DNA of 64,000 nucleotides from Symbiodinium natans (GCA_905221605.1 CAJNDS010002735.1:235523-299522); one strand, 5' to 3'; positions 12,355 through 23,802 are shown, numbered from the stretch's first letter. Notes: generated by a model not told the origin, from the letters alone. Program-made: numbers and translations.

Positions 12355-14609
12355 ATGGATCCAGACGTTGAAGTCTTGTTGAAGAAGATTGAAGAGTTGA
12401 AGAGGGAGAAGCGGGAAGAGGAGGAGACCAGGGAAAGTAGAATGACACCGAAACTTCTGACACATGCGAGAACTTTGTGCCACAAGTTCATCACACATGA
12501 CTTCTTGCTTGTGATAGGAGAAACGGAAAAGGGCCGAAAAGAGAGTGGAGCAGTCGTTTCAGTTGAAATGCAGCCACGAGGACTGACTTGAGATGATGAG
12601 CGTCCATCAGCAAGACGTGATTCATAGATTAGATAGTGGGGGTCCAAGCCTTGAAGGAGTCTAGTGAGCGAGCCAAGCAGCTCAAGTCCTTGGACGTGTG
12701 TTTCGTGCTGGATTGTACGAACTCGATGCAGCCCTTTATCGAATCGGTCAAGCAGAAGATCGCCGAAATCAACGTGCAGATTGAGATGCTTGGCTGATGT
12801 GAATGGTAGGGGGGTGCTGCCCTAGAGGGCTGTATGCTGACCCGATGGGTTGTGGCACATCAGCGGACGACAAGATTGCAGAATCATTCTTGCAGAATCA
12901 ACTGAGGAAAAGGTTGGGAAGCGGAGCCAATGTGAGGTATGCCATGGTTTGCTATCGAGATTTCGATTGTGCAGAGCATCCCGTGATCCTGCCGTTTGGC
13001 GACGTGCGTGCCTGCCAGCATTTCCTGGAAGGGGTCCGGGCAACCGGTGGTGAGGATTGGCGCTTTGACTAGACAGACCGTTCGTGCAAGTTGCTGTGAC
13101 GTTGTGGCTACAGGTAGGTTGACAGCATGTGCGACAGTGCAAATCTGGGGAGTGCCGAGGTGCGAGGATGTTCTTGCAGGGCTGGAGGCAGCCGTAAACC
13201 TCGATTGGCGAGGTCATGTGCGACTGCTATTTCTCCTGGCGCAGACGCCTAACCACGGTCCGCGTTTTCATGATAAGGCCCGGGGAGCAGGACACCAGGA
13301 AGGTCTTGTCCGAATCTTCAGTTGGGATGATCACTTTGATGTGGACACCGGCAAAGCAGACAGAGTCCTCCTCACTCTTGTCCAGAAGGATATCCACTTC
13401 CATTGCCTCGAGATTTCTGGCTCAACTTCGAAAATGTTTGAAGCCTTCCAGGAAGTCTACAACAACAAGGATGAGGGGCGCGTCATGAAGGTGCACACAA
13501 TGACTTCGGACGCAGAATCGCTGCTGTCAACAATTGTAAAGGCATCTTGGAGCTCAGTGCAGGAGACGTTCACTAGGACATCGGCATCGTGGTCCGTGGT
13601 CACTGGTCAAGAGCAACATCTGCCAGAGTTCAATGTCAGTAAAGTATCCCTTGATCCCAACATCGATTGGGAGAACATGACGGGGTGGCAGAAGTTCCAG
13701 GCCAGACTTGAGTCGGTAGAGGTACAAGATGAGCTTTGCACCAAGTTCCGGACCCACGAGACCAGAACCACGGTCCACATTGCACCAAAGCCATTCAGCC
13801 ACGGCGCCATGCGCGCTGCGTGGGCACTCTATGACGAGAGCATTAATGCAAAGCTCGTCGCGAAAAGATACATGAGACAGGATTCACGGTACAATGCCAT
13901 AGAAGTCCTAGAGGGTGACCTCCGGTCACAAGCTTTGGCTATGAGCCTGGCGGAGAAGTTCAACCGCCGCCGACCTAACGAACCACCGCTGCATTTTGTG
14001 CAGCTGCAGCTGATGCGCATTGATGTTATGGGCAAGGAGAAGCTCATGACGGTGGAGCCCTTCATTCCTGGAGAGTACCGTAAAGAAACCAACAATGCAA
14101 GCTTCGTTCGGGAGGGCTCTGACATAGCACAAGCCTTTAGCCATTTTTCCCATGATGTTACAGGCGGGGCTTGCATGGTGGTGGACATCCAAGGGGTCCG
14201 CGAATCTCTGACGGATCCACAAATCCACAGCAAGCACTCATGTTTCGGTCGCGGCAATCTCGGCACCAAAGGCTTCGATGCCTTCTTCATGGTGCATCAG
14301 TGCAACGAGGTCTGCAGGCACTTGAAGCTCAAGCCAAACCCGATGCAGCTCAGCAGCCTCGCCCACGACTTGATTGGGAGCTTGGAGGCCTGTCCGTGGA
14401 AACTTGGCGCGATTTCAGGTAGACCAATCACGAGACAGAGACATCGTAAAGCATGCTTAACTGTGCGTCGGGGTGGACCTCGGCACTGGTTTTCACACCA
14501 AGCCCTCGAAAGCATCGAGGCCTCTGAAAAAGCAATAATTCAGAAGGTCCGCGCAGCAGAAGGACATGCTCTCGGGCATGTCGGCATGACGACTTCAAGC
14601 AAACGTTAA
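12355..14609 (+). CDS. vwkA: vWFA domain/alpha-kinase protein (vwkA type), four exons
   Basis: Predicted exons 12355-12432, 12657-12782, 12896-13054 and 13167-14609 give about 601 aa. All three introns (224, 113, 112 bp) are GA-AG and phase 0. The start follows CACCAAG|ATG and opens a charged coiled coil (LLKKIEELKREKREEEETR). Next is a von Willebrand A domain: LDVCFVLDCTNSM with the MIDAS D-x-T-x-S at about residues 45-49, AMVCYRDF, and GEDVLAGLEAAVNLDW restored exactly across intron 3. The alpha-kinase domain (about 320-515) has the ATP-site Lys in LVAKRYM, VEPFIPGEYRK, GACMVVDIQGV, the Gly-rich GRGNLGTKGFDAFF and the zinc ligands H-x-CNEVC. This family (Dictyostelium VwkA, EF2K/MHCK relatives) phosphorylates Ser/Thr in helical substrates. 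The last ~85 residues are unlike the family and may include intron read-through. Confidence 0.85.
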
Positions 14610-15592
14610 ACGGTTGGAACCCCTTCTGAAGAGAACGCTTTCAACGTGGCCTGATCCGACGCAGCTTTCTCGCGTGCCGAGTTTATCTCTGCTGGAAACT
14701 GCCTGATGCCAAGACTCTCCTGTAAAAGCCTTCGCATTCTTTCGGCAACCCCACTGTACATAGTTTACTCTTTCTTTTTCGACAAAGCCGACAAAACTTC
14801 CGGCACTGCATGTCGGCCACATTGACACTTTTTTTTGGGCCTCTCGAAACGCTGAAAAAACCGATTCCATATTTGGGGTATACCCTGTTACACTGCCTTC
14901 AAACATACTCGCGCACTCCTAGAAGTTAAAGTATGATTGAGGCGTGAAAGCTTAGTATATGTGTGTCGTGTTGACCAGCTTTGTCGCATGGCAATTCATG
15001 CAGATGCATCGAACATCGGTTTCAATCTCGAGGGATTCTGCGCTACGCTTGCCGTAGAAGTGTGGCCGACTCGCGGTGCGTGCGCTTTGTTACAAAGTGA
15101 GACGGCAATCCTAAGGCAAAAACCCCAAAGCCCCTAAACACGTAAAAGGGTTTAGGGCTAAAAGATCCATTCAGGGAGGGCTTGTCGAAATGTCCGCGAT
15201 GCTACCCTAAAAACCTAAGCCCTAACAACCCTAAAAAAAGGGCAATGGTTCTTCAGGCACGCTTCAGGTTAAGGTGAGTCGGTTCTTTCGGGTGCGTTTC
15301 GGGAAGCAAAAACAAGCATACCAGCAGGCCCCCGGGCTTCGCTTCCCAAAGCCGACAATCCCAAAACCCAAACCCCAAAACCGGAAGCACGTAAGCCCCA
15401 AAACCGAAAACGTACAATGACAAACCTTGTTTTGTGTTTTTTCTCAACTGGCGCCTTGCAGATGCTCACGTCAATGCGCTGACATTCAAGCGCTTTAGGG
15501 TTAGGGGTCAAGGGTTTAGGGTTTGGGTCGTACAGCCTTTAGACAAAGCATATGACTCCCCCAGCCAACCCCTATGGCATGCCTACCAGAAG
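14610..15592. repeat. Intergenic stretch with two telomere-like blocks
   Basis: The block at 15113-15240 carries CCCTAAA and TTTAGGG units in both orientations. The block at 15493-15530 has TTTAGGGTTAGGGG-type units. The rest shows no exon-like frame with a recognisable motif. It separates the vwkA gene from the palindrome/C-tract region. Confidence 0.7.
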
Positions 15593-15595
15593 CCT

Positions 15596-15712
15596 CGACC
15601 ACTATGGTGTACCATAGTGTGGTATACCATAGTGGTAGATGTTTTTGCTCGACAGGGAACAGGTGGTATACCAATAGTCGACCCGTAGTTTGACCACTAT
15701 GGTGGGCCATAA
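15596..15712. repeat. Cluster of CCACTATGG / CCATAGTGG inverted repeats
   Basis: CCACTATGG or its reverse complement CCATAGTGG occurs at about 15598, 15634 and 15695. Shortened forms (ACCATAGTG, GGTATACCA) lie between them. GGTATACC is itself palindromic and occurs twice. The cluster directly precedes the long C-rich tract and could form hairpins or cruciforms. Confidence 0.75.
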
Positions 15713-15768
15713 GGGAGACCGCAAGCCAGAATTTCCAGTTGAAGGATAGGGCTCCACATGAAAGGGGA

Positions 15769-16062
15769 AAGGCCCCCCTCCCCCCCTCCCCCCCTCCCCC
15801 CCCCCCTCCCCCCCTCCCCCCGCCCCCTCCCCCCCCCCTCCCCCCTCCCCCCCCTCCCCCCCCCCCTCCCCCCCCTCCCCCCTCCCCCCCCTCCCCCCCT
15901 CCCCCCTCCCCCCCCTCCCCCCCCCCTCCCCCCCTCCCCCCCTCCCCCCCTCCCCCCCTCCACCCCCCCCCCTCCCCCCCTCCCCCCCTCCCCCTCCCCC
16001 CCTCCCCCCCTCCCCCCTCCCCCCCTCCCCCCCCTCCCCCCCCCCTCTCCTCCCCCCCCTCT
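15769..16062. repeat. C5-7T tract, about 290 bp
   Basis: An almost pure pyrimidine tract of CCCCCT, CCCCCCT and longer C runs, with one A and one G. The strand asymmetry is extreme, so it has i-motif/G-quadruplex and triplex potential. The poly-Pro and poly-Gly open frames reported by any ORF finder here are artefacts. Confidence 0.95.
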
Positions 16063-16190
16063 CTCCACCCTTTATTGTTTTTACAAACAACATGAGCACG
16101 GACATGCCAGTTTACACATACCCGCGGAAACCTCTCTAACAATCCATCTGCTTTAACATAGCTCACCCTCTCCTATACTTTAACTCTGAG

Positions 16191-18362
16191 GCTCAACAAG
16201 GCAGATATCGAACCACTTTTCGCAGCCAATTAAGGAGCATCTATCACGTCCGGAAGTCAGCCAAGCAAGCGCTGCAAAAGAACGAGCAGGATCCTGTTTG
16301 GATAGGGGGTGCAAAGCTTGCCTGGCATCCTCAGCGGAAGGTGCCGGTCGTGATTGAGTCTCGGGCATACCAACAGGTGTGTGCAATCTTTTCAGGAATC
16401 AACGTGCCATGACCTGTTTCAAGTCTTGGTGACTGAGGATGTGATGGACAACGTTGAGGTTTTTGTCAGATTTGAACGAGGCAGCCAAGATAGCAGAGCC
16501 TTGGAGTCCTGGTTGCAGACGACCGATCAAGGCAAGTTCAAGCGAGATTGGTCGGCAGATGCAAAGAACATTGCAGACGCTGGTGAAATTAACTATGTTC
16601 GGCGCTGCAAGCTGAGAATAGGACCGCGTGGTTTGAGCCAGGCGTGTGTTCCTTGTGTGCACATATGAAGACCGCTTTTGTTAGGACACTTCTTGGCCGA
16701 AATCCACCCTGTTGAGATGGCATCGTGCAGCAGACAGGAAACACTAGAGCTACTTTCCCAGTGCAGTGACGACGTGGACACAACACGTTCGGTGGATTTG
16801 GTCTTCGACGGTCCGATCTTGGGCATACAGAGCGAAGCGTGGTTTCAGAGCTTCAAGAAGGTTGCCAAGAAACCAGCGAAAGATGTTCAGGTCGACGTCG
16901 ACACGCCCAAGGAAAGATCTCTCGAATGGCCTTGCGGTGGCAAGTGCGGCTCGATGGTCCAACGAGTTCTAAAGTACAATGGCAAGTTTCCGAAGTTGGT
17001 TTTTTGCCGACGGTGTTCCGCGAAGCGTCGCGCCAGCTGGCGAGCGCGGGTGTGCCGAGCATTGGGATGCAAGAAGTACGTGCAGTACAAGTTCTTTGAG
17101 TATCAAGTGCAAGGCCGTCCGGAACCCGAACTCTGCCGAGATTGCGCGCAACAGGACCACGTGGAACGGAAGCAGGAGGAGGACCCGTGGCGCATGAAGC
17201 ACTGCTTGGAGTGCAAGCAACAGGTGGAGTTCTATTTGCCAGAAGAGCCTCAGCTGTGCCAGGACTGTGCCTGTCGGGGGGTGTGCCGGCAGGGCGAGCT
17301 GGAAGACACTGATTGCAGTGATGTTGGTTCCACCGAGTCGGAGTCGGATGACGAGTGGTCCCTCATCTCTGACAGCTTGCCGCAAATAAAGAAATACCCC
17401 AATGCGAAGTGTGAGGAGTGCCAGGCACAAGTCACCGACAAAGGTCGCAAACTCACCTGCCAATCTTCGAAGCATTTCTTTTTCTTGTGTGGCACCAACG
17501 GATGCGACAAGAAGTTCGAGAAGAAATGCGAGGAACGGGCAGAGAAAAGGGGCAAAAGCGGTAAGAAAAAGATCGAATTCGCGCAGCATCGAGGCTCCTG
17601 CCCCTGCCCTACATGTGGCCTCCGCCTGCAGGAGGGCACCATCGAAAGTGAGATCCAAGCATCCTTTATTACCGATAAAGGTCCGACCTGCTTTCCATGG
17701 GGCACTTTGATGCTGCTGCCTGGAGAAGACGGGACACTCAAGCCCATCCAAAATCTTCGAAAGAATGACAAGATTGTTTGCGCACTCGGGGACAGCGTCG
17801 AGGTGAAATCGATTGAGTGCACAGAAGAGGCAAATCAGGACTGGGCATGACTGCGCATCATGGGTCCCTGAACTAGAAGAAGCTTGCAAGTTTGTTTGTC
17901 ATAGCCTTGGAAGGAGCTGATGTATTTGCAAACAGAAACTGCCCTACAGCTGCAATCAGGGCGCGTGCCAGATGTTGTTTATAGCATTAGTTTCTATCAA
18001 CTGGTCTGTTTTCTGAGGCCAGCTTGCTTGCATCCAAAGATCACAAAGTTCTTTGTCAGCGTGGCGACCGCTACCAACCTCTCCAAGCAGCAGCTCTTCG
18101 TTCTGGAGATAGTGTCCTGATCTCTGGAGGGCACCGTGAGCGGCTGCTGAGGACCGAACTTGTTCAGAAGGTGACGAAGCTGGTGGAGATCTCAGTTTTC
18201 CCCGACCATCCCCTGGTGGCATTCCCACCAACGCCTGAGGCGATCCAAAGTATGGGCAAAGAGCAGCCGCGCACAAGACGCGGTCGCAAGCCGGCTGACC
18301 AAGAGAGTTGCACGGAGAGTTGGGAGAAGCTCAGCAATCCGAGAACAGAGGATGGCTTTTGA
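16191..18362 (+). CDS. Cys-rich (zinc-finger-like) protein with C-terminal Hint domain
   Basis: The secure part is exon 16678-17838 (Met at 16717 is an alternative start), a 36-nt micro-exon 17905-17940, and exon 18018-18362. They are joined by a GA-AG intron (66 bp) and a GC-AG intron (77 bp). The N-terminal part has repeated Cys pairs (CGGKC, CRRC, CRDC, CLEC, CQDC, CEEC, CPCPTC), suggesting several zinc-binding knuckles, and an acidic Ser-rich linker. The C-terminal part matches the hedgehog/intein Hint fold: Cys at 17689 in CFPWGTLMLLPGEDG, then IQNLRKNDKIV, then, across the introns, LMYLQTETASLLASKDHKVL with the block-B His, then ALRSGDSVL. Hint domains perform an N-S acyl shift and self-cleave. 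No intein-type HN end is visible, so cleavage rather than splicing is likely. Upstream open segments (about 16191-16355 and 16396-16640) look like 5' exons of the same gene, less certain. Confidence 0.7.
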
Positions 18363-19545
18363 CGATCGACATTGCAAAATCTGGATTTTCGAGGGGGCAT
18401 GAAGCTTTGTGCACAACCACGGTTGGTGCCAAGCGGGCCCTCGGAGGCCTGATGTGCAACTCGCAAGACAAGCATGGCAATCTTGATATGCATTCGGAAG
18501 CCACTCCTGACCACAAAGATTCTTGTAGTGATCGGGACTCCTACCTCTACCACCCCTAGACTGCACAGCCTTGTGCACGGCTACGGCCGGTGCCAGGCTT
18601 GCACCGCTTGATCAGGAAGAGCCTGGTAAGCGGGAGTCGGGGGTTTTCTGCCGCAGTGGTCGAAGCACATCTGAAATGGCCGTTCAAGGGTTCGGGTTAA
18701 GGGATGTTAAGGTTTAGGGCCTTAGGGGGCTTAGGGTGAAGCTGTGTCGTAGCAAGTAGCAAGACATCATCCATGATGATTGCCCCCATGTGCCTTGTGA
18801 TGTTTGTCAACCGCTCATGCGGCTTGGCGCATTGTGTCCGAATATGCCCGATTCCCTGTGAAGCTGGCAAGTACAACGCTAACTTTCATGTCCTGCACTA
18901 GCATGTCCGAGGAGCATCAGTAGGGGAAAGGGTGGTAGCCGCAGTACCACGTCGCAGTCTCCAGCATGACTATGCCGGCGATGTCTCGGCACTTTGCATG
19001 GACAATACATGTCAATTCTTGTCCCCATGGTTCCGTCATTGGCTAAGATGTATGGGGCCGGTCTGTCAGCGCGTTTGACTCTATATGTTTCGTAATGCAG
19101 TGGCGCTGAGCTGCTTTGATTTGTTTGCGCAGTGCAGCTTCGGTGTGCGTTGATGGAACCCGGACACTGCTCTTCTTTGGATCCTTTGCATCATGTTTGC
19201 GTGCAAAAACCGTTTCAGTGTTCAGGGTTCTGCGCGTTGCAGGGTTCGATGGTTCCTGGGCCCCCGAACGTATAGTGTACACAGCATGGCATATCACAGC
19301 GTGCTTAGTGATGGTTCAGCCTGCCGATCAGGTTCAACAACTCTGGTGTCGTTGGAGGTTGGTTCGAGGGCATGCAGTGCCCGTATGTGTGCGATCCAGG
19401 CAGGGAGAGTCGGGGAGAGTGAGAGAGCCTCAAGCGCAAAGCCTGGTCTGAGCAGTCTGCGGACCCGCACGCCGAGGCTTTCATGGCTTTGCCACGGCGG
19501 TTTGCATGGAGGTGCCAGACTCATGACGTGATGCGCATGATGCCC
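18363..19545. other. Intergenic stretch with telomere-like block
   Basis: A degenerate TTTAGGG/TTAGGG block sits at about 18682-18737. No family motif or exon chain was seen in the remainder. Open frames at 19.1-19.5 kb overlap on both strands and are not supported. Confidence 0.55.
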
Positions 19546-19557
19546 ATAAAAATGCAC

Positions 19558-21950
19558 GTGCAGACTTTCATGTGCGGCAGGATGGGGGATACAATGTCTC
19601 CGGCCGGTGTGCGCCGGTCTCCTGTGGTCAGCCACCGACGCTGCCGGAGGCGTGGCATTGCGGGTCGAAGGCTGCCGAAGGCTTCCGAAGGCCTCGGGCG
19701 CGTTTTTTGGTTTTGAGAAGCTCTGACAGGCCACTGCTCGCATGGAAGACGTGAAGGCCGCTGCCAGCCAAAATTTCACTTTCGGCGTGCTGATCCGCTA
19801 CTTGTGCGACCGGCCCATGCTGCTTATCGGCAAGGGCGAGGGATGGGGAGCTCTTTTCTTTGGATCTCTCTTTGAGGGTCGCAATTTGGGATGAGGCACT
19901 GCTGGAGGGTTTAAGGCAGGAAGTTACCTTCGTCGGCTTGTCTGGATCCGCCACAGAAGCGAACGGACGCTGTTGATAATTTGGGTGCATTTCAGAAACT
20001 CTGGCATTCGGCCCTAGCAAAGGTTTCATGGAGCACTGGTGGCCAAGTGTGCCTTGGAGTTTGCGAAAAGGTTATCGTGCCTCTTGTTCCGCTTTCCCTT
20101 GTGCCTCGTGTCAGTCGAAGCTTCAAGGCAACGCCTCGAGCTCATGGGTTTTCTCCGGAAGCTGCCTCCAGGCACCAGTGCGGCTTCCTGCCTCTGATCC
20201 ATGATGAATGTGGACACTACTGTTTGAGGTCACTTGCGGAGAGGCGCCGGCGGTGCCCCATGCGCAGCCGGTGGCTGCTGCAGCTAACATGAATCTTGGC
20301 ATTTCTCAGTTTCGGTTGGGCCGAGAAGTTCTGCCACCGGAGCGCTGTGAGGGTTCCCTTGACTTAGGACGGCTGGAAGTGCTCCTTCGACCGCACTTTG
20401 TCTTCTTTTCCATCATTTCCAGGGGTAGGGCCGTCTGTACATGTCTGCACATACGCTAGTGGCACCTCCCTGTAGGTGCTGCGATACCGGTGTGACGAGT
20501 CCTACAACGGAACACCTACTGCGGCCTGTGGCTATGAGACTTGACTAAGCCCTAAGAGGCAAAGGCGATGCATGTTGCCACATTGATTCCACAACAAAGT
20601 GGTCTTCTTCAAGCAGCCGTGCACTGCCCATCCTGTCACACAAACCTGTCCCACTTCATCATGAAAATTCGGTGCAAGAAAGGGTGTAGGGATAGTGGAA
20701 GCCCTTTTCACCAGCGCTATAGCTGTGGCCAAAAGAGTTCTTGAGGGCGGCCGCACGACACAGTTTCCAACCATGCCATGTGATGTTGTCTTGTGCTAGT
20801 GCGTATGGGTGGCCGAAGGCTCTGGACATACAAAACCCAATGGCTAGACCGGCCCGAAGTGAGGCTACACTTATTGGTCTTCAAAGGCTAGAGCTTCACA
20901 AGGTACGTGGGCCTTGAGGTTGTGTGTCATAAAACCCGGTTTGGGAATGGAATTCGACATGGGATTTGACCACGATTCTCCCCTCAGGACAGCGAGTTTG
21001 TAGTCTCCGGCCGCTGTCGGCGACAGTGTGGCACGCCGCCTTCGGTGCCCGTTGGGAACTGGTGTGGAGGGTTGACGAGGGTTGTGGTTGACATACATGG
21101 CGACATATTGTGGCATATTGCGACATATCGTGACATATTGCGACATATTGTGGCATATTGACTTCAGGTGCCGCACGCCGCTCCTAGCTTCAATGATGAA
21201 TTGCTAGCTGCTGGGTGGTTGTCAGGCCCGATGATGGAAAATGATCGTGTGCTGAGTGTGTTCTTGGTTCAATGGATGCAGTTTCGTTACGGCAGGGTTT
21301 GCGGCGGACAAGGGAACCTGCTTCTTTCTATCGGCTTAGTGCTTTTTTTGCTGGAAACAGCGCAAAAAGAGCGTGGTCAGCAACCCATTCCAAGTTCTAG
21401 CGAACATGGCACGGACATGCGACGTTCAAGGATGCAAAAAGGCAGCGACTAATGATGCCTTCGTCTCGGCAGCGAAGCGGACAACGGCAGAACGTATTGG
21501 AATGAGAGGCTTAAAGAGGCGTGGAGGCTTATAGAGGCTGAAGAAGGCGTAGAGAGGTTCTAAAGGCCGAAATTCAAGGGATCCGACGAAGGAGGCTTCA
21601 AGAGGTGTGGAACCAGTCCCCAACAAATAGAAGCTTCTCCGGAATATAGAGGCTTAGAGGCTTAAACAGGCTAAATGAGGCATGGAACAAAACAGAGAAT
21701 TTCACGGAAAAGAGGCTTGCAGGCTTGACGCGGTTCTGCAGCCCACTTCCCCCCTGCCATGAGAAGTGGAATCCTGAAAGCCTGAAAGTATTGGAGCGTA
21801 AGGAGCAGAACAGCCATCATATGTGCACATATTGCATGTTGCACGCTGTACGCATAGCAGGAATGGGCGCCTCGTACCGCTGCGATCCGGGCTTTGACGG
21901 CGCTGTCACAGCTATGTGCGGTGAGGACGGGAACTTTTCAGTGCAAGGCG
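19558..21950 (+). CDS. CCP/sushi-domain exon cluster II
   Basis: Four separated segments carry CCP motifs. QDGGYNVSGRCAPVSCGQPP followed by TLPEA (about 19572-19645) spans the end of one module and the start of the next. FEVTCGEAPAVPHAQPVA (about 20225-20278) is a module start. VLRYRCDESYNGTPTAACGY (20476-20535) follows CCTGTAG and is the middle/end of a module; it is closely related to the YNGTPTATCG exon of cluster I. MGASYRCDPGFDGAVTAMCG (about 21864-21923) follows CATAGCAG and ends in EDGNF. The exon phases look compatible with one multi-module extracellular protein, but linking exons and termini are not resolved. The Hint and vwkA genes lie between the two CCP clusters. Confidence 0.5.
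21104..21164. repeat. 10-bp minisatellite (ACATATTG-type)
   Basis: Six consecutive 10-mers of the form G[AG]CATAT[TC]G[TC]: GACATATTGT, GGCATATTGC, GACATATCGT, GACATATTGC, GACATATTGT, GGCATATTGA. A 10-bp period equals one helical turn. No gene overlaps. Confidence 0.85.
21500..21725. repeat. Degenerate GAGGCTTA repeat stretch
   Basis: Many imperfect GAGGCTTA, GAGGCGT and GAGGCTTCA units, purine-rich on the + strand. No coding support. Confidence 0.6.
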
Positions 21951-22269
21951 GGGGGGGGGGGGGTGTTCCCACGGTGTTCTGCATCGCTTTGCTTCTCTCA
22001 AGAGTTTCGTGAAGCCACTGCTCCTCTCGTCTTGTGAATGTGCACAAGAGCTGGCGAACGGCAAGGCATTTGCAAGATAGCATCGGCTGTGGAGACGAAC
22101 AGACTGCGCTCTAGCATCACTGGCCTGTCAACCGCAATCGGTGTGGAGAATGCGCTGATTCTGGCTGGCCTTGGAGTCTTTGGCTGGCAGAGGTTGCTGA
22201 GCTCCACTCAGTCTACTCGTACTTTGAATTTCATGTTGGCAAGCAGCGCATTCTCAGCCAAGCAGCATC

Positions 22270-22535
22270 CAAGATACCGTGTCAACGCGCGAAGTGTGGG
22301 GAGCCCGGCGAACGAGATGTCGCTTGGCTGCTATCAGCGACAAGTCTCCAGTCTCATACATGCCTCCCACGGATGGCGCGACATCAAAAAACACTTGCTT
22401 GCAAGGTCGTCGCCGATCTGCCCAACAGATGCAGAGCGACCTGCATCGCATGAATGACCAGGAGGCACAATTCCTTGGATACATGGCGAGTGCTGTGGTT
22501 CTGACATGCCAAGCCATGAAGAGTCTCTCGTAAGC
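22270..22535 (+). CDS. Hypothetical exon(s)
   Basis: An open + frame ends with a helical segment (QQMQSDLHRMNDQEAQFLG then YMASAVVLTCQAM). It has protein-like composition and a hydrophobic last part. It could be the membrane-proximal end of the CCP gene just upstream, but nothing in the sequence proves that. No domain recognised. Confidence 0.25.
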
Positions 22536-22674
22536 CGTCCGTGAGGTTCACTGGGAAATGTGAATTAGCGTGGGATGTTGAAGGTGTAGCACTGGCTGTG
22601 AACATCTCTTGATTTGGCTGCTCGCGTCCCCGAAGCATATGAAATCAGGGAACTATTTTGAGAGGTAGATTGGT

Positions 22675-22832
22675 CGAATTTAGAATATATAAATAAGAAA
22701 AATAAATATAAATATATAAATGTATATATATATATATATATATATATTATGTATATATCTGAACGTGTGTATATACATACATCTCTGTATATACTTATAC
22801 ATGTGTATGTGTGTTTTTGTATGTGCCTCTGT
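22675..22832. repeat. AT-rich block with (TA)n microsatellite
   Basis: A TA dinucleotide run at about 22722-22750, flanked by ATAAATATA and TGTATATA variants. It is the most AT-rich segment of the window and follows the last cluster II exons. The stretch from here to 23.7 kb shows no recognisable gene. Confidence 0.9.
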
Positions 22833-23802
22833 ATGTAATGACAGGAGCAGGGTTTAGGGCGTTAAGGGTTGTGTTGCTCATCTTCAGGGATGTTCCGCTT
22901 TCGTCCCCATACCCTGGTAGGTCAACCCGATTCCTGGCGCCTGAATATCTCCGTTCTCCCTTAGAAAAAGTCATCCCGAAAAACTCAGCAAGGAGGGGGT
23001 GTCGGGGAGGCAGGCAAATTTAGAGTCTCTGAGGATTCGAATCTAGGGGTTTCTTGGGAAAAAAGAGAAGAGAATCATTGGGCCACGAATGGGAGCCACT
23101 GACGCCTGTACAAAGTGCCTTCGCGATCATCATTTATTGGAGTTTCATTGAAATTCAACAAGCGCGCTAAGAAGCAGAGCTACCAAACTTTTCTTGTCGT
23201 TGAATAAGTGAAGCAAGTTAATATTTGAGACAAAACATGGAGTGAACTAGCTTCTCAATATGCGAGAAATTTTTTCAAGTCCGAATGAAGTAAGGTAGTA
23301 CATTTTCTTCTGCAATGAAAGTACTGGTGCGTGCGCAAGAATGAGATAGAAGAGCGCGCCAACCCTACTGTTAAAGGACTTCCCAGAGCCCTTTATCGCT
23401 GCTACACGTTGCTGCAACAGGGTGTTGCTGTTAGACCTATTCTTTCAGGCATCTTCGGAGCAGCAGCCTGACAAATGTGCAAAGAAGCCGCGCAGGGTTC
23501 AACTGGTTGTTGCTGGAGCTCACCCTGGATGGCAGCGCCTCGTACTCAAAACCCGAAGGAACGGCCCCCGAATCGCACGAGCACATACGAGCACCACGAT
23601 CTCCGCAGAACAACCTGTTTGCCTTGGTCCTGTACAGAAGAGTTAGGCGACCCCAGCTCTGTCTCACAGCAAAAAGGTCCTGCTCGCAGTGCCAAGGGCT
23701 TTCCGCACTGCATGTCCGGGCGGCCAAAACATCAATTCTATGGAAAGCCGTTTCTCACACGAGTTCGTCGCCAAAAGGGTTGTAACCGGAGCTTTTGGCA
23801 GC

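Noticed and set aside
15739-16166. Long poly-Pro and poly-Gly open frames on both strands
   Set aside because: They come only from the C5-7T tract; all frames are open because the tract contains no stop-forming triplets.
16969-17889. 306-codon minus-strand open frame
   Set aside because: Antisense shadow of the Cys-rich/Hint exon, whose + frame carries clear motifs.
23025-23052. T-arm-like GGATTCGAATCT
   Set aside because: No acceptor stem or anticodon arm fits around it on either strand.
23689-23802. 38-codon N-terminal extension of carrier copy 1
   Set aside because: No counterpart in the other copies; copy 3 has an in-frame stop just upstream of the same ATG.
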